A DNA stretch of 64,000 nucleotides from Engelhardtia mirabilis (GTDB taxonomy: Bacteria; Planctomycetota; UBA1135; GCA-002686595). Position numbers and translations under genes: made by a program. The notes beneath the pieces are model-generated. The model did no database searches. It was not told where the DNA came from and saw only the letters and a list, made by a program, of their open reading frames with translations. Of this stretch, positions 15,907-24,181 are shown one piece after another. The stretch lies in the NCBI GenBank assembly GCA_007751255.1, contig CP036296.1:6696001-6760000 (forward strand). Direction: 5' to 3'. Each line of letters opens with the position of its first letter. Position 1 is the first letter of the stretch.

Positions 15907-17958
15907 ATGCTCAGACACTCCACAGCACTAGTCATTGCCGCCTTCGTCGCCGCGCCGACCGCGTCGGCTCAGATCGTCGAACCCCTCGTCAACGCGACGC
16001 TGCTCCACAACGACGCCGACTTCCACGACCTCGCCGTCACGCCCGATGGGCGCTGGGGAGTCGCGCGCTCGTCCAGCTCGGTCGCGTTGATCGAGATGAA
16101 GACCGGCACGGTGAGCAGCTCGATCACCTACTTCCCGACCGAGTCGACGTTCATCCCCAACCCAACGTCGACTCCGCCCCTACGCGCGATGAACCGGTCG
16201 ATCCAGGCGACCAACACCCGCGTCCTGACGGCGAGCGTCAACGGCAAGGTCCGCATCTACGGGATCAACGAGTCAACGACCCCGGCCTCCCTCGACCTGC
16301 TCGCGCCGGCTTCGACCGGCACGGGCAACGCCTTCGACTGCATCCTCACCCCCGACGGCTCGAAGGGTCTGGTCGTCCACGACGCAGGCCCGACCGAGGT
16401 CTTCGACATGTCGACTGGGGCGCTCCTCGGGACCTTGACGGGTTCAGGCAAGTACTTCGGCCCGAGCTCCGTCCTCAACCCCCTCGACGTCATCGACGTC
16501 ACCGATGACTACGCCGTGACGATCGCCCCGGCCTCGACCGGCGGCACCGCAGGCGCCGGCAGCATCCTCGTGCACGACCTGAACACCCTCTCGACGGTGA
16601 CCCTGTCGCCCGCGCCGCCCACAGGCGCCTACCACGACCTCGACATCTCGCCCAACGGACTGGAGGTGCTCGTCGCTGCGAACAGCGGCCCGATGCAGCA
16701 CTTGCGCCTGACCTCGGGCGCACCGGTGTACCTGGGCTCACCGGGTTCGTCGGGTAGTGCCTTCAACTTAGCCCAGAGCATCTGGGTCCAAGAGATGGTT
16801 CAGGCGACCGACAGCGTCGGGATGGTCATCGACGCCAGATTCGGCTTCTCTGGGCCCAACGTCCAGTTCGTCCAGTTGAACGGTGGGACCGTCTCGGCTG
16901 CGCAGAGCCACCACGTCGCGAGCGCTGAGATGCACGACTGCGCCTTCAACACTGACGGCACTCGCGCGATCGTGCACGGCTCCTCCCTCACTCCCTCGGG
17001 TTACGGACCGGCGGTTCAGATCTTCGACACGTCTGCTCCCGCCGCCGTCCTTGCATTGGGGTCCCCCCTGGCAAGCCCTGGACATGGCTACATGGCCACG
17101 TTCGACACTTCCAGTCCGATCTTGATGCCCAACTCCCTTGAGGCAACGTTCGATCGAGCGATCGCCGCAGGCAACACCGACCCCAGCCCCAACGGCTCGG
17201 GTCGGGTCATCGTGTATGACCTCGGCATCGCCTCAGGAACGCCTGGCATCCTGAATGCGTTCATCGACTCGACCAACTTCCTCAGGTACTACGAAGTCGC
17301 AGTGACGCCGGGTGGCAACATGGGCGTCGCAAGAATCGCCATGGGAGCCACCCCCTCCAAGTCACCTCACTTCGACATGGTCAGCGGTTCGTTCGTCGGC
17401 GCCGCAGAGAGTTCCGCCCCGGGAAGCAGCTTCGAGTCCCGGAACACCGTTGCGCTCACGGACGCACGCGCGCTCTTCGGTGGCGGCGACGACCTGCCCG
17501 CCGCGCCCTTCACCCAGTACGCCGTGAACAAGGTCTTCGAGCTGCCCTACTCCTTCGGGACGGCGAACGCCAACTCGTCCGGACTGCCGGCGACCCTGAG
17601 CTACACGGGGACTCCCGACATCTCCACGAACAACTTCGACTTCGTGATCTCGGACCTGCCGCCGATCCCCTTCGGCGGTTCGGTCCCGGTGACTCTGTTC
17701 TACTCGCTGAACCGATTCGAGACTCCCTACCTGGTTGCCGACGGCAACATGTACTTGGCGCCCACCGTGGTCCGTCTCGCCACTGTGAACGCGACCTCGG
17801 ACCCGTTCACGATCAGCTTCGACCTCAGCGCGCCCTTGCAGCAGGCGAACATCGCGGCCGACGACGTGGTGCACTTCCAGGTCTTCTATCGCGACAACCC
17901 GGTGACCACCGGCGGTACCAACATCACCCAGGGGATCACGGCGCACTTCCACCAGTGA
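15907..17958 (+). CDS. Large secreted beta-propeller-like protein
   Basis: 683 residues with a signal peptide ending ASAQ near residue 22. Repeated segments such as HDLAVTPDGRWGVARS, DCILTPDGSKGLVVHD, LDISPNGLEVLVAAN and EVAVTPGGNMGVARI have the spacing of YVTN/WD40-like propeller blades, covering residues about 35-510. The C-terminal 150 residues (from about 540) look like a separate beta-sandwich. No enzyme motif is seen. Codon use is less GC-extreme and Ser/Thr content is higher than in the neighbours, common in secreted proteins. Function is unknown; binding or surface structure is likely. Confidence 0.75.
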   Translation: MLRHSTALVIAAFVAAPTASAQIVEPLVNATLLHNDADFHDLAVTPDGRWGVARSSSSVALIEMKTGTVSSSITYFPTESTFIPNPTSTPPLRAMNRSIQATNTRVLTASVNGKVRIYGINESTTPASLDLLAPASTGTGNAFDCILTPDGSKGLVVHDAGPTEVFDMSTGALLGTLTGSGKYFGPSSVLNPLDVIDVTDDYAVTIAPASTGGTAGAGSILVHDLNTLSTVTLSPAPPTGAYHDLDISPNGLEVLVAANSGPMQHLRLTSGAPVYLGSPGSSGSAFNLAQSIWVQEMVQATDSVGMVIDARFGFSGPNVQFVQLNGGTVSAAQSHHVASAEMHDCAFNTDGTRAIVHGSSLTPSGYGPAVQIFDTSAPAAVLALGSPLASPGHGYMATFDTSSPILMPNSLEATFDRAIAAGNTDPSPNGSGRVIVYDLGIASGTPGILNAFIDSTNFLRYYEVAVTPGGNMGVARIAMGATPSKSPHFDMVSGSFVGAAESSAPGSSFESRNTVALTDARALFGGGDDLPAAPFTQYAVNKVFELPYSFGTANANSSGLPATLSYTGTPDISTNNFDFVISDLPPIPFGGSVPVTLFYSLNRFETPYLVADGNMYLAPTVVRLATVNATSDPFTISFDLSAPLQQANIAADDVVHFQVFYRDNPVTTGGTNITQGITAHFHQ

Positions 17959-18030
17959 CCCCCCCAGCGGACTCGGAATCGCCCTCGCGCGAAGTCGAAG
18001 TCCGCGACTGGCCGCCAACGGACCCGAAGC

Positions 18031-18069
18031 GAAGGCCGGTGGACGCGCGCGAGCGCTCCGCCGGCCTTC
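18031..18069. terminator. Bidirectional terminator hairpin between convergent genes
   Basis: A 13-base stem with one wobble pair (18031-18043 with 18057-18069) and a 13-base GC-rich loop. It sits between the stop of the secreted propeller gene and the stop of the ECF sigma gene, overlapping the latter. No T-run is present. Confidence 0.6.
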
Positions 18070-18646
18070 ACCCCTCCCCCAACACCTCCGCCAGCCTGGC
18101 CATGGCGCGGGAGAGGATCGTGCGCACGTTGACCTCGGTCTTGCCCAGCTCGGCGGCGATGTCGGCGTAATCCAGGCCGGCGATGCGGCGCAGGACGAGG
18201 ACTTCGCGGTAGTGGTCGGGGAGCTGGTCGAAGGCGGCCTCGATGCGGGCCACTTCCTCGCGGGCCACGGCGGCGCGGCTGGGGGTGCAGACCGAGGCGT
18301 AGGCGCCGAGCAGGGCCTTGTCGTCCGGGTCGGGCAGGTCGCGGGCGGCGTCGCGTTTTGCGGCGCGCCAGTGCTCGGCGCGGTGGCCGATCTTGCGTAG
18401 CGCCGTGGCGTAGAGCCAGCGCTTGAAGCCGTTCTCGGTGGGGTGCTCGAAGCGCTCGCGGTGGACCAGGATCTCGCGGCAGACCGACTGCACCAGATCG
18501 ATGGTCTCCTCGCGCGAGCGGACCTGGCGTCCGGCGCGCAGGCGCACGAAGCCGTGCAGGGCCGGCATGTGCTGGATCAGGAGCGCCTCCAGGGCCTGGT
18601 CGTCCCCATCGGCCAGGCGACGCAGCAGCTCGGGGTCGTCGTTCAA
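18068..18646 (-). CDS. ECF-type RNA polymerase sigma factor
   Basis: 192 residues. Region 2 is visible as ALEALLIQHMPALHGFVRLR and VQSVCREILVHRERFE plus NGFKRWLYATALRKI. Region 4 is AAFDQLPDHYREVLVLRRI followed by a helix-turn-helix (LDYADIAAELGKTEVNVRTI). No anti-sigma gene is adjacent. The gene overlaps the stop of a Ser/Thr kinase gene (ATGA) and lies downstream of it. In planctomycetes many ECF sigma factors are encoded with such kinases and are thought to be controlled by phosphorylation; that is family knowledge, applied here by analogy. Confidence 0.92.
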   Translation of the reverse strand: MNDDPELLRRLADGDDQALEALLIQHMPALHGFVRLRAGRQVRSREETIDLVQSVCREILVHRERFEHPTENGFKRWLYATALRKIGHRAEHWRAAKRDAARDLPDPDDKALLGAYASVCTPSRAAVAREEVARIEAAFDQLPDHYREVLVLRRIAGLDYADIAAELGKTEVNVRTILSRAMARLAEVLGEG

Positions 18647-21333
18647 CGGTCCGCCTCCGAGCTTCGATCCAGGGCGCGCGAGACGCGGAAGCCTGCGTCG
18701 TCGGCGATGGTGTCGACATCGGCGAGGCCGCGGTAGCTGACCCGCGCGCTGAAACCCAGGGTGTAGTAGCTACCACCGCGGTGGTGGGCGGTCGAACGCC
18801 CCGCGGTCGAGCGCCGGAAGCCGTCGCCGGGGGCCGCCGGGTACTTGTCGTAGCGCGCCGGGGAGTCGCGCACCCACTCCCAGACGTTGCCGTGCATGTC
18901 GAAGAGCCCGAAGCCGTTGGGCGACTGCTCGCCCACCGGACCGGTGAGTGCTCGGCCGTCGGAGAAGTCCTCGATGTAGTCGAAGGTAACGCTCCAAAGG
19001 GGTGCGGAGCCTTCGTCCGCGAGGTTCGCGTGGCCCTCGAGCGACAGCTCGTCCTCGCCGGTGGCGAAGCGCGTGGTCGCGCCCCCGCCACAGGCGTACT
19101 CCCACTGGGCCTCGGTCGGCAGGAGCAGGCCGCAGCAGCGCACGAACCGCGCGCTGTCGTTCCAGCTCACCGTCTCGACCGGGTGCCGCAGGGTGAATGG
19201 TCCGGAGACGCTGGGCTCCCCGGCGGCGTAACCGCTCGGGTTCTCGCCGAACAGGCTGATCCACTGGCCTTGGGTGGTTTCGAACTTCGACATGAGGAAC
19301 GGCTCGAGGGTCACCTCGTGCGGGGGCCCCTCGTTGGGAACGGCTTGCGGGTCGAAACCGGGCGCGCTCGGGTCTTCGGATTGGGCGCCCATCAGGAAGG
19401 TCCCGCCGGGCAGCAGCACCAACACGATCCCCATCTCGTCCGCGGGCACGATCTGCCCCGCGGCGTCGCGCCCGGGCTCGGCGCCGCTCATCGGGTGCCA
19501 GAACTCGAGCAGGCCCGAGTCGGGGTCGGCGCCGATCGGCAGCAGGCCGAGCTGCGGCTCGAGCTGCAGGCCGTCGTAGCGCTCGAATGCCATCGTCGCG
19601 GCCTCGGCCCAGCGCTGCCGGGCCTCGGGTCCCTTGAGCGTCAGGGTCTCCAGTCCCTCGGCGAAGTCCAGGCGCTTGGGGATGCTCCAGCCCTCGTCGT
19701 CGATCCCGTCGTCGCTCGCGAGGCCCTGACTCAGCCGCTCGAGTTCGTCGATGAGCCGCACGAGCTGTTCGTCCCACCAGGCCGTGCGCCCGGCCTCGGG
19801 TCCATAGACCGGCGCATGCGCGTCGGCCCCTGCTGCGGCGCGCAGGCCGGCCAGGTCGTCGCGATAGGCGGGAGTCTCGGCCACCAGGGCTCGGGCGCGC
19901 TCGACCCAGTCTGCGAAGCGCTCCGCGAGCTGGGGCCCGGGAGGCCAAAGCTCGCGGGCCTCGGCGTGTAAGCGCTCGACGTCGCGCAGGGCCGAGAGGC
20001 GCAGGACGTCGTGGCTGCGGGTGGCGGCCAGGAGCGAAAGCCACAGGCTCACCGCCAAACCCGCGACCACCGCGACGACCGCGACCCCGGCGGCCGCGGC
20101 AAGGGCGCGGTTGCGGCGCACCCACTTGCCCAGCTCCGCGACTGGCCCCGTGCGGTAGGCGCGCACCACCCGGCCCTCCAGGTAGGCGCGCAGGTCCTCG
20201 GACAGCTCGATCACGCTCGCGTAGCGCTGGGACGGCTCGCGCCGCATGGCGTGCTCGCAGATGGCCACCAGCTCCGGATCGACGTCGCGCGACGCCTCGA
20301 CCAGGGGTCGAGGCGCGGCTTCCACCACCTGGCCGACGATCTCCTCCGGAGTGCTGCCCGGATGCCCGAATGGGGCGCGGCCGCTGAGCAACTCGTACAG
20401 CATCCCGCCGATGGCGTAGACGTCCGCCGGCGGCCCGATCGCGTCGATCTCGCCGCGGGCCTGCTCGGGGGCCATGTAGGCGGGGGTCCCGACCAGATCG
20501 CCCGCACCGGTCATCAACGGCGAGTCGTGCTCGTGGTTGCGGCGCGTGGATTGCACCGGCGCGTGGCCTTCGGACCGGCGCCCGAGCTGGGCCAGGCCCC
20601 AGTCGATCACGTAGGTCTCACCGAACTGCCCGACCATCACGTTGGACGGCTTCAGGTCGCGGTGGACGACGCCGCGCGAATGGGCGTAGGCCACCGCTTC
20701 GCAGACGCGCAGCAGCACGTTCAGGGCACGCGCGCGGGGCCACTCGCCCGCGTGCACGCGCTCGACCACGCGCGCGAAGCTGTCGCCGCGGATCAAGGGC
20801 ATCGTGAAGAAGACGCGGCCCCGGGCGTCGATGCCGAGCTCGTGCACCGGAACGATGCCGGGGTGCTCGAGCTGGCCGGTGACCTGGGCCTCCTCCAGGA
20901 AGCGCGCCAGGGTGCGGGGGTCCTTCGCCGCAAGCTCATCGACGTCGATCGAGTCGATCAGGACCTTCATGGCCAGCTCGCGGCGCAGGTCCCGATCCCA
21001 CACGCCGAGGATGCGCCCGCGCCCGCCGTGGGCGAGCTCGCTGCGCACGGTCAGGCGTCCCGAGTCAGGGGGCTCGCGCCGCAGCCCCCTCACGTCCGCG
21101 CGCGCCTGGTCGCTGGCGGCCTCGCGCTGGCGGCCCTGCTCGAGCTCCGAGTCGAAGGCGTCCGAGAGCAGTTGCCAACTGGCGTACATGGCGCGCAGCT
21201 TCGGCGCGAGTTCCGCGTGGGACCCGCACAGTGCGTCGAAGTCGGGCTGCTCTCCGGCCTCGCGGCGCTCGATGTATTGCGCGAAGAGCTCCGCTGCCGG
21301 GGAGAGCTGAACGGGATCTCCCTGGGTGGACAT
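18643..21333 (-). CDS. Membrane Ser/Thr protein kinase fused to a SUMF1/formylglycine-enzyme-like domain
   Basis: 896 residues. The kinase domain (about 95-395) has ATP lysine Lys123 (AMKVL), the catalytic loop HRDLKPSNVMV (Asp226), a variant metal loop DWG (Asp244) and YMAPEQARG. The glycine-rich loop is degenerate (LAHGGRGRILGVWD). One transmembrane helix lies near residues 410-436. After a linker, residues about 650-890 form a SUMF1-type domain (GGTFLMGAQS, ETTQGQWISLFG, LPTEAQWEYACGG, MHGNVWEWVRDS). The kinase is cytoplasmic and the SUMF1-like part outside, a sensor-like arrangement. It is coupled to the downstream ECF sigma gene. Confidence 0.9.
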   Translation of the reverse strand: MSTQGDPVQLSPAAELFAQYIERREAGEQPDFDALCGSHAELAPKLRAMYASWQLLSDAFDSELEQGRQREAASDQARADVRGLRREPPDSGRLTVRSELAHGGRGRILGVWDRDLRRELAMKVLIDSIDVDELAAKDPRTLARFLEEAQVTGQLEHPGIVPVHELGIDARGRVFFTMPLIRGDSFARVVERVHAGEWPRARALNVLLRVCEAVAYAHSRGVVHRDLKPSNVMVGQFGETYVIDWGLAQLGRRSEGHAPVQSTRRNHEHDSPLMTGAGDLVGTPAYMAPEQARGEIDAIGPPADVYAIGGMLYELLSGRAPFGHPGSTPEEIVGQVVEAAPRPLVEASRDVDPELVAICEHAMRREPSQRYASVIELSEDLRAYLEGRVVRAYRTGPVAELGKWVRRNRALAAAAGVAVVAVVAGLAVSLWLSLLAATRSHDVLRLSALRDVERLHAEARELWPPGPQLAERFADWVERARALVAETPAYRDDLAGLRAAAGADAHAPVYGPEAGRTAWWDEQLVRLIDELERLSQGLASDDGIDDEGWSIPKRLDFAEGLETLTLKGPEARQRWAEAATMAFERYDGLQLEPQLGLLPIGADPDSGLLEFWHPMSGAEPGRDAAGQIVPADEMGIVLVLLPGGTFLMGAQSEDPSAPGFDPQAVPNEGPPHEVTLEPFLMSKFETTQGQWISLFGENPSGYAAGEPSVSGPFTLRHPVETVSWNDSARFVRCCGLLLPTEAQWEYACGGGATTRFATGEDELSLEGHANLADEGSAPLWSVTFDYIEDFSDGRALTGPVGEQSPNGFGLFDMHGNVWEWVRDSPARYDKYPAAPGDGFRRSTAGRSTAHHRGGSYYTLGFSARVSYRGLADVDTIADDAGFRVSRALDRSSEADR

Positions 21334-21447
21334 GGGCGGCTTCAGCTTAGCTCGCCCACGGGAGCTGACCTGGGAGTTCGCAAAAAGGCCCCGGAGCGCC
21401 CCCGACGCGCGAGGCGGAGGGACGCGGGCACTGGCGGCCGATGGCTG

Positions 21448-23037
21448 TCAGTGCCGGAAGTGCCGCGCGCCCGTGAAGACCATCGGGACGCCGCGCTCGT
21501 CGCAGGCGTCGATCACGGCCTTGTCCTTGACCGAGCCACCCGGTTGCAGGATTGCGGTGATGCCCGCGTCCATGGCCGTCTCGGGGCCATCCGGGAAGGG
21601 GAAGAAGGCGTCGGAGGCGAGCACGGCGCCCTGCACCTGGTCGCCGGCCTTGGCGATCGCCAGCTGCACCGAGTCGATGCGGCTCATCTGGCCCGCGCCC
21701 ACGCCGAGCACGCGCGTGCCCTTCGCGATCACGATCGCGTTGGACTTCACGTGCTTGGCCACGAGGTTCGCGAAGACCAGGCCGTCGAGTTGTTCGGAGG
21801 TCGGCTCCGCGCGGGTGACAACCTCGCACTGCTCACGCTGCTCACGGCTCTGATCGGCATCCTGCACCAGGAAGCCGCCGGAGATCGGCTTGAGCTCGCC
21901 CGCCAAGTAGGCGCCACTCTTCGGGCCCACTTCACCGACGGTCAACAGGCGCACGTTCTTGCCCCACTTGGGCACGGTGGTCAGGTGCTCGAAGGCGTCC
22001 TCGTCGAAGCCGGGGGCGACGATCGCCTCGACGAAGCGCCGATCCGCGGTCAAGAACTTCGCCGTCGGCAGATCCACCGATCGGTTGAAGGCAAGGACCG
22101 AGCCGAAGGCGCTGACCGGGTCGCCGGCCCAGGCCTGGGCGATGGCCTCGCCGAGGGTCGCGGCGCTGGCGGCACCGCAGGGGTTGTTGTGCTTGACGAC
22201 GCAGGCGAAGGGCGCCTCGAAGTCGCTCGCCAGGCGCAGGGCCGCGTCCAGGTCGACGTAGTTGTTGTAGGAGAGGGCCTTGCCGTTCAGCACCTGGGCG
22301 CTGGTCAGCGAGTGCGCGCCGGGGGTGGCGAAACGGTAGAGCGCCGCCTCCTGGTGCGGGTTCTCTCCATAGCGCAGGGTTTGCGCCCGGGTGCCGGCCA
22401 GGGTGAAGCCGCGCGGGAAGCGCTCCTGCGTGGCGCCGTCGGCCAACTCCTGGGCGAAGAGCCACTCGGCGATGGCGGCGTCGTAGCGCGCGGTGCGTTG
22501 GAAGGCAGCCACGGCCAACTCGCGCAGCAGCGAGGGCGGCAACTCGCGGTCCTGCTCACGCAGGGCGGCGAGCACACGCGGGTAGTCCTCCGGCGCCGTG
22601 ACCACCCCCACCGAACGGTGGTTCTTCGCCGCCGAGCGCAGCATGGCCGGCCCGCCGATGTCGATCTGCTCCACGGCCTCCGCGCGGCTCACTCCCGGGC
22701 GCGCAACGGTCTTCTCGAACGGGTAGAGGTTGACCACCAACAGGTCGATGTTCTCGATCCCGTGCTGCTCCATGGCGGCGCGGTGCTCGGGATCGTCGCG
22801 CAGACCGAGGAGCCCCCCGTGCACCTTCGGGTGCAGGGTCTTGACGCGACCGGAGAGCATCTCCGGGAAGCCGGTGTAGCTCGAGATCTCGGTCACCGGG
22901 ACGCCGGCCTCGTTGATCGTCCGACAGGTGCCGCCGGTGGAGAGGACCTCCACGCCCAGGGCCACGAGGTCACGGGCGAAGTCGACGATGCCTGTCTTGT
23001 CGGAGACGCTGATCAGCGCTCGCTTGACGCGGACCAT
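21448..23037 (-). CDS. purH: Bifunctional AICAR formyltransferase / IMP cyclohydrolase
   Basis: 529 residues, normal for PurH. It catalyses the last two steps of de novo purine synthesis: formylation of AICAR by 10-formyl-tetrahydrofolate, then ring closure to IMP. The N-terminal cyclohydrolase domain has ISVSDKTGIVDFARDL, LSTGGT, SGRVKTLHPKVHGG and IDIGGPAMLRSAAKNH. The C-terminal transformylase carries the catalytic block VVKHNNPCGAA and ends DACDERGVPMVFTGARHFRH. It is a single gene with about 110 bases on each side, and a hairpin upstream separates it from the outer-membrane protein gene. Confidence 0.97.
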   Translation of the reverse strand: MVRVKRALISVSDKTGIVDFARDLVALGVEVLSTGGTCRTINEAGVPVTEISSYTGFPEMLSGRVKTLHPKVHGGLLGLRDDPEHRAAMEQHGIENIDLLVVNLYPFEKTVARPGVSRAEAVEQIDIGGPAMLRSAAKNHRSVGVVTAPEDYPRVLAALREQDRELPPSLLRELAVAAFQRTARYDAAIAEWLFAQELADGATQERFPRGFTLAGTRAQTLRYGENPHQEAALYRFATPGAHSLTSAQVLNGKALSYNNYVDLDAALRLASDFEAPFACVVKHNNPCGAASAATLGEAIAQAWAGDPVSAFGSVLAFNRSVDLPTAKFLTADRRFVEAIVAPGFDEDAFEHLTTVPKWGKNVRLLTVGEVGPKSGAYLAGELKPISGGFLVQDADQSREQREQCEVVTRAEPTSEQLDGLVFANLVAKHVKSNAIVIAKGTRVLGVGAGQMSRIDSVQLAIAKAGDQVQGAVLASDAFFPFPDGPETAMDAGITAILQPGGSVKDKAVIDACDERGVPMVFTGARHFRH

Positions 23038-23076
23038 GGGATGGGATCGATGTGGGTCGGGGGGAGTGGGAATGGG

Positions 23077-23100
23077 GACGGGCGCCGCGGGGCGCCCGTC
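23077..23100. terminator. Terminator hairpin after the outer-membrane protein gene
   Basis: GACGGGCGCC (23077-23086), loop GCGG, then GGCGCCCGTC (23091-23100): a perfect 10-base stem between the stop of the leftward gene at 23164 and the purH start at 23037. It has no T-run. Confidence 0.6.
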
Positions 23101-23163
23101 ATCGTCTCGGTGACCTGCCAGCGTGCGAACCCTGGTCGATTGCAGGCGCGGTTGGCGTGCTTG

Positions 23164-24003
23164 CTAGAGAAAGTAAGTCAGCCCCAGGAAGAAGATCACG
23201 CCCTCGGGAGTGACCTTGCCCGAGACCGTGTTGGCGTCGGTGCCGCCGCCGCCCTGGGGGATGTTGAGCACCAGGTCGTCGTCGGTCGAATCGAGGGCCA
23301 CTTCCCAGAAGGCACCGAGCTCGAGGCTCAAACTGTCCGCCAACCAGAAGCTCGCGCCGCCGACGAAGCCGAGCGTCCAGTACTCGTCGCCCTCGAGGGT
23401 CACGCGCTCTTGGAAGCTGGGGCTGTACTGCACCGTCGCATCGAGGGAGATGCCGTCGATGTAGCCCAGGTCGATGCCACCGAAGAGCTTCATGCGCGGG
23501 TTCGCCTGGAGCGGATCGGTGTAGTAACGCGTCGAGAACAGGTAGTGGATCGACGTGTACTCGTCCGGCGAGATCTTGCTCGCCAGGGGCTCCACCGGGT
23601 CCGCCTTGAAGGAGCGGAACTCGACGATGCCGCCCAGAGCGAAGTTGTCGGTGAGGAAGTAGTTGTACTTCGCGGCACCGCCGCCGATCGGCTGCAGCTT
23701 GGTGTAGTCCGTGCCCGAGCCGAGCTCCGGCGAACCGCTCTTGTCCTCGAGCGCGACCTTGGCGTTGAAGATGCCCCAACCCGAGGAGACCCCCAGGGTG
23801 TGCGAGCCCTCACCCATTCCTTCCCAGAACCGCGACTGGTCCGTGGCGACCGCTTCTTGGGTAAGGCCAGCGCATGAGCTGAGTGCGCCCATTGCGAGCA
23901 CGCCAGCGGCCAAGAACAACGTGGACGACGGACGGGGCGCACGGCGTGCGGATGCGGTTCGCACGGTCGCAGCGACCTGGACCCAGGCGTGACGGATCGT
24001 CAT
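23164..24003 (-). CDS. Outer-membrane beta-barrel-like protein
   Basis: 279 residues from the ATG at 24003; an earlier ATG at 24084 adds a proline/arginine stretch unlike a signal. The N-terminus is long and basic, then hydrophobic, ending in a lipobox-like ALSSC. The remainder alternates hydrophobic residues with many aromatic and Gly/Asp turns: NYFLTDNFALGGIVEFRSF, MKLFGGIDLGYIDG and LGFVGGASFWLADSLSLELG. It ends FFLGLTYFL with a C-terminal aromatic-hydrophobic strand typical of outer-membrane barrels. It may be an OmpA/OmpW-like small barrel. The partner and cargo are unknown; a terminator hairpin follows. Confidence 0.75.
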   Translation of the reverse strand: MTIRHAWVQVAATVRTASARRAPRPSSTLFLAAGVLAMGALSSCAGLTQEAVATDQSRFWEGMGEGSHTLGVSSGWGIFNAKVALEDKSGSPELGSGTDYTKLQPIGGGAAKYNYFLTDNFALGGIVEFRSFKADPVEPLASKISPDEYTSIHYLFSTRYYTDPLQANPRMKLFGGIDLGYIDGISLDATVQYSPSFQERVTLEGDEYWTLGFVGGASFWLADSLSLELGAFWEVALDSTDDDLVLNIPQGGGGTDANTVSGKVTPEGVIFFLGLTYFL

Positions 24004-24181
24004 CGGGACTCTCGGAGGGCCTCGTGAACTGCTCCCAGGCGACGGACGCCGGGGGACGCGAAGCCGAATCCTAATCGGAGGCACCGGGCGGTGTTGACCC
24101 CATTTTCATTTGCGGCGCGGCGGCCTCGGGGGCCGTGGATAAGATGCCCCTTCTTCCGAGTCCCGAGACTCCAGCCCACCG

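Noticed and set aside
21334-21447. Terminator between purH and the kinase gene (GGGGCCTTTTT read leftward)
   Set aside because: The T-run is attractive, but I could not pair the preceding GC-rich sequence into a convincing stem.
20011-23877. Very long rightward open frame (1288 codons) opposite the kinase, purH and the outer-membrane protein gene
   Set aside because: Antisense to purH and the kinase, both with conserved motifs; composition is typical of shadow frames.
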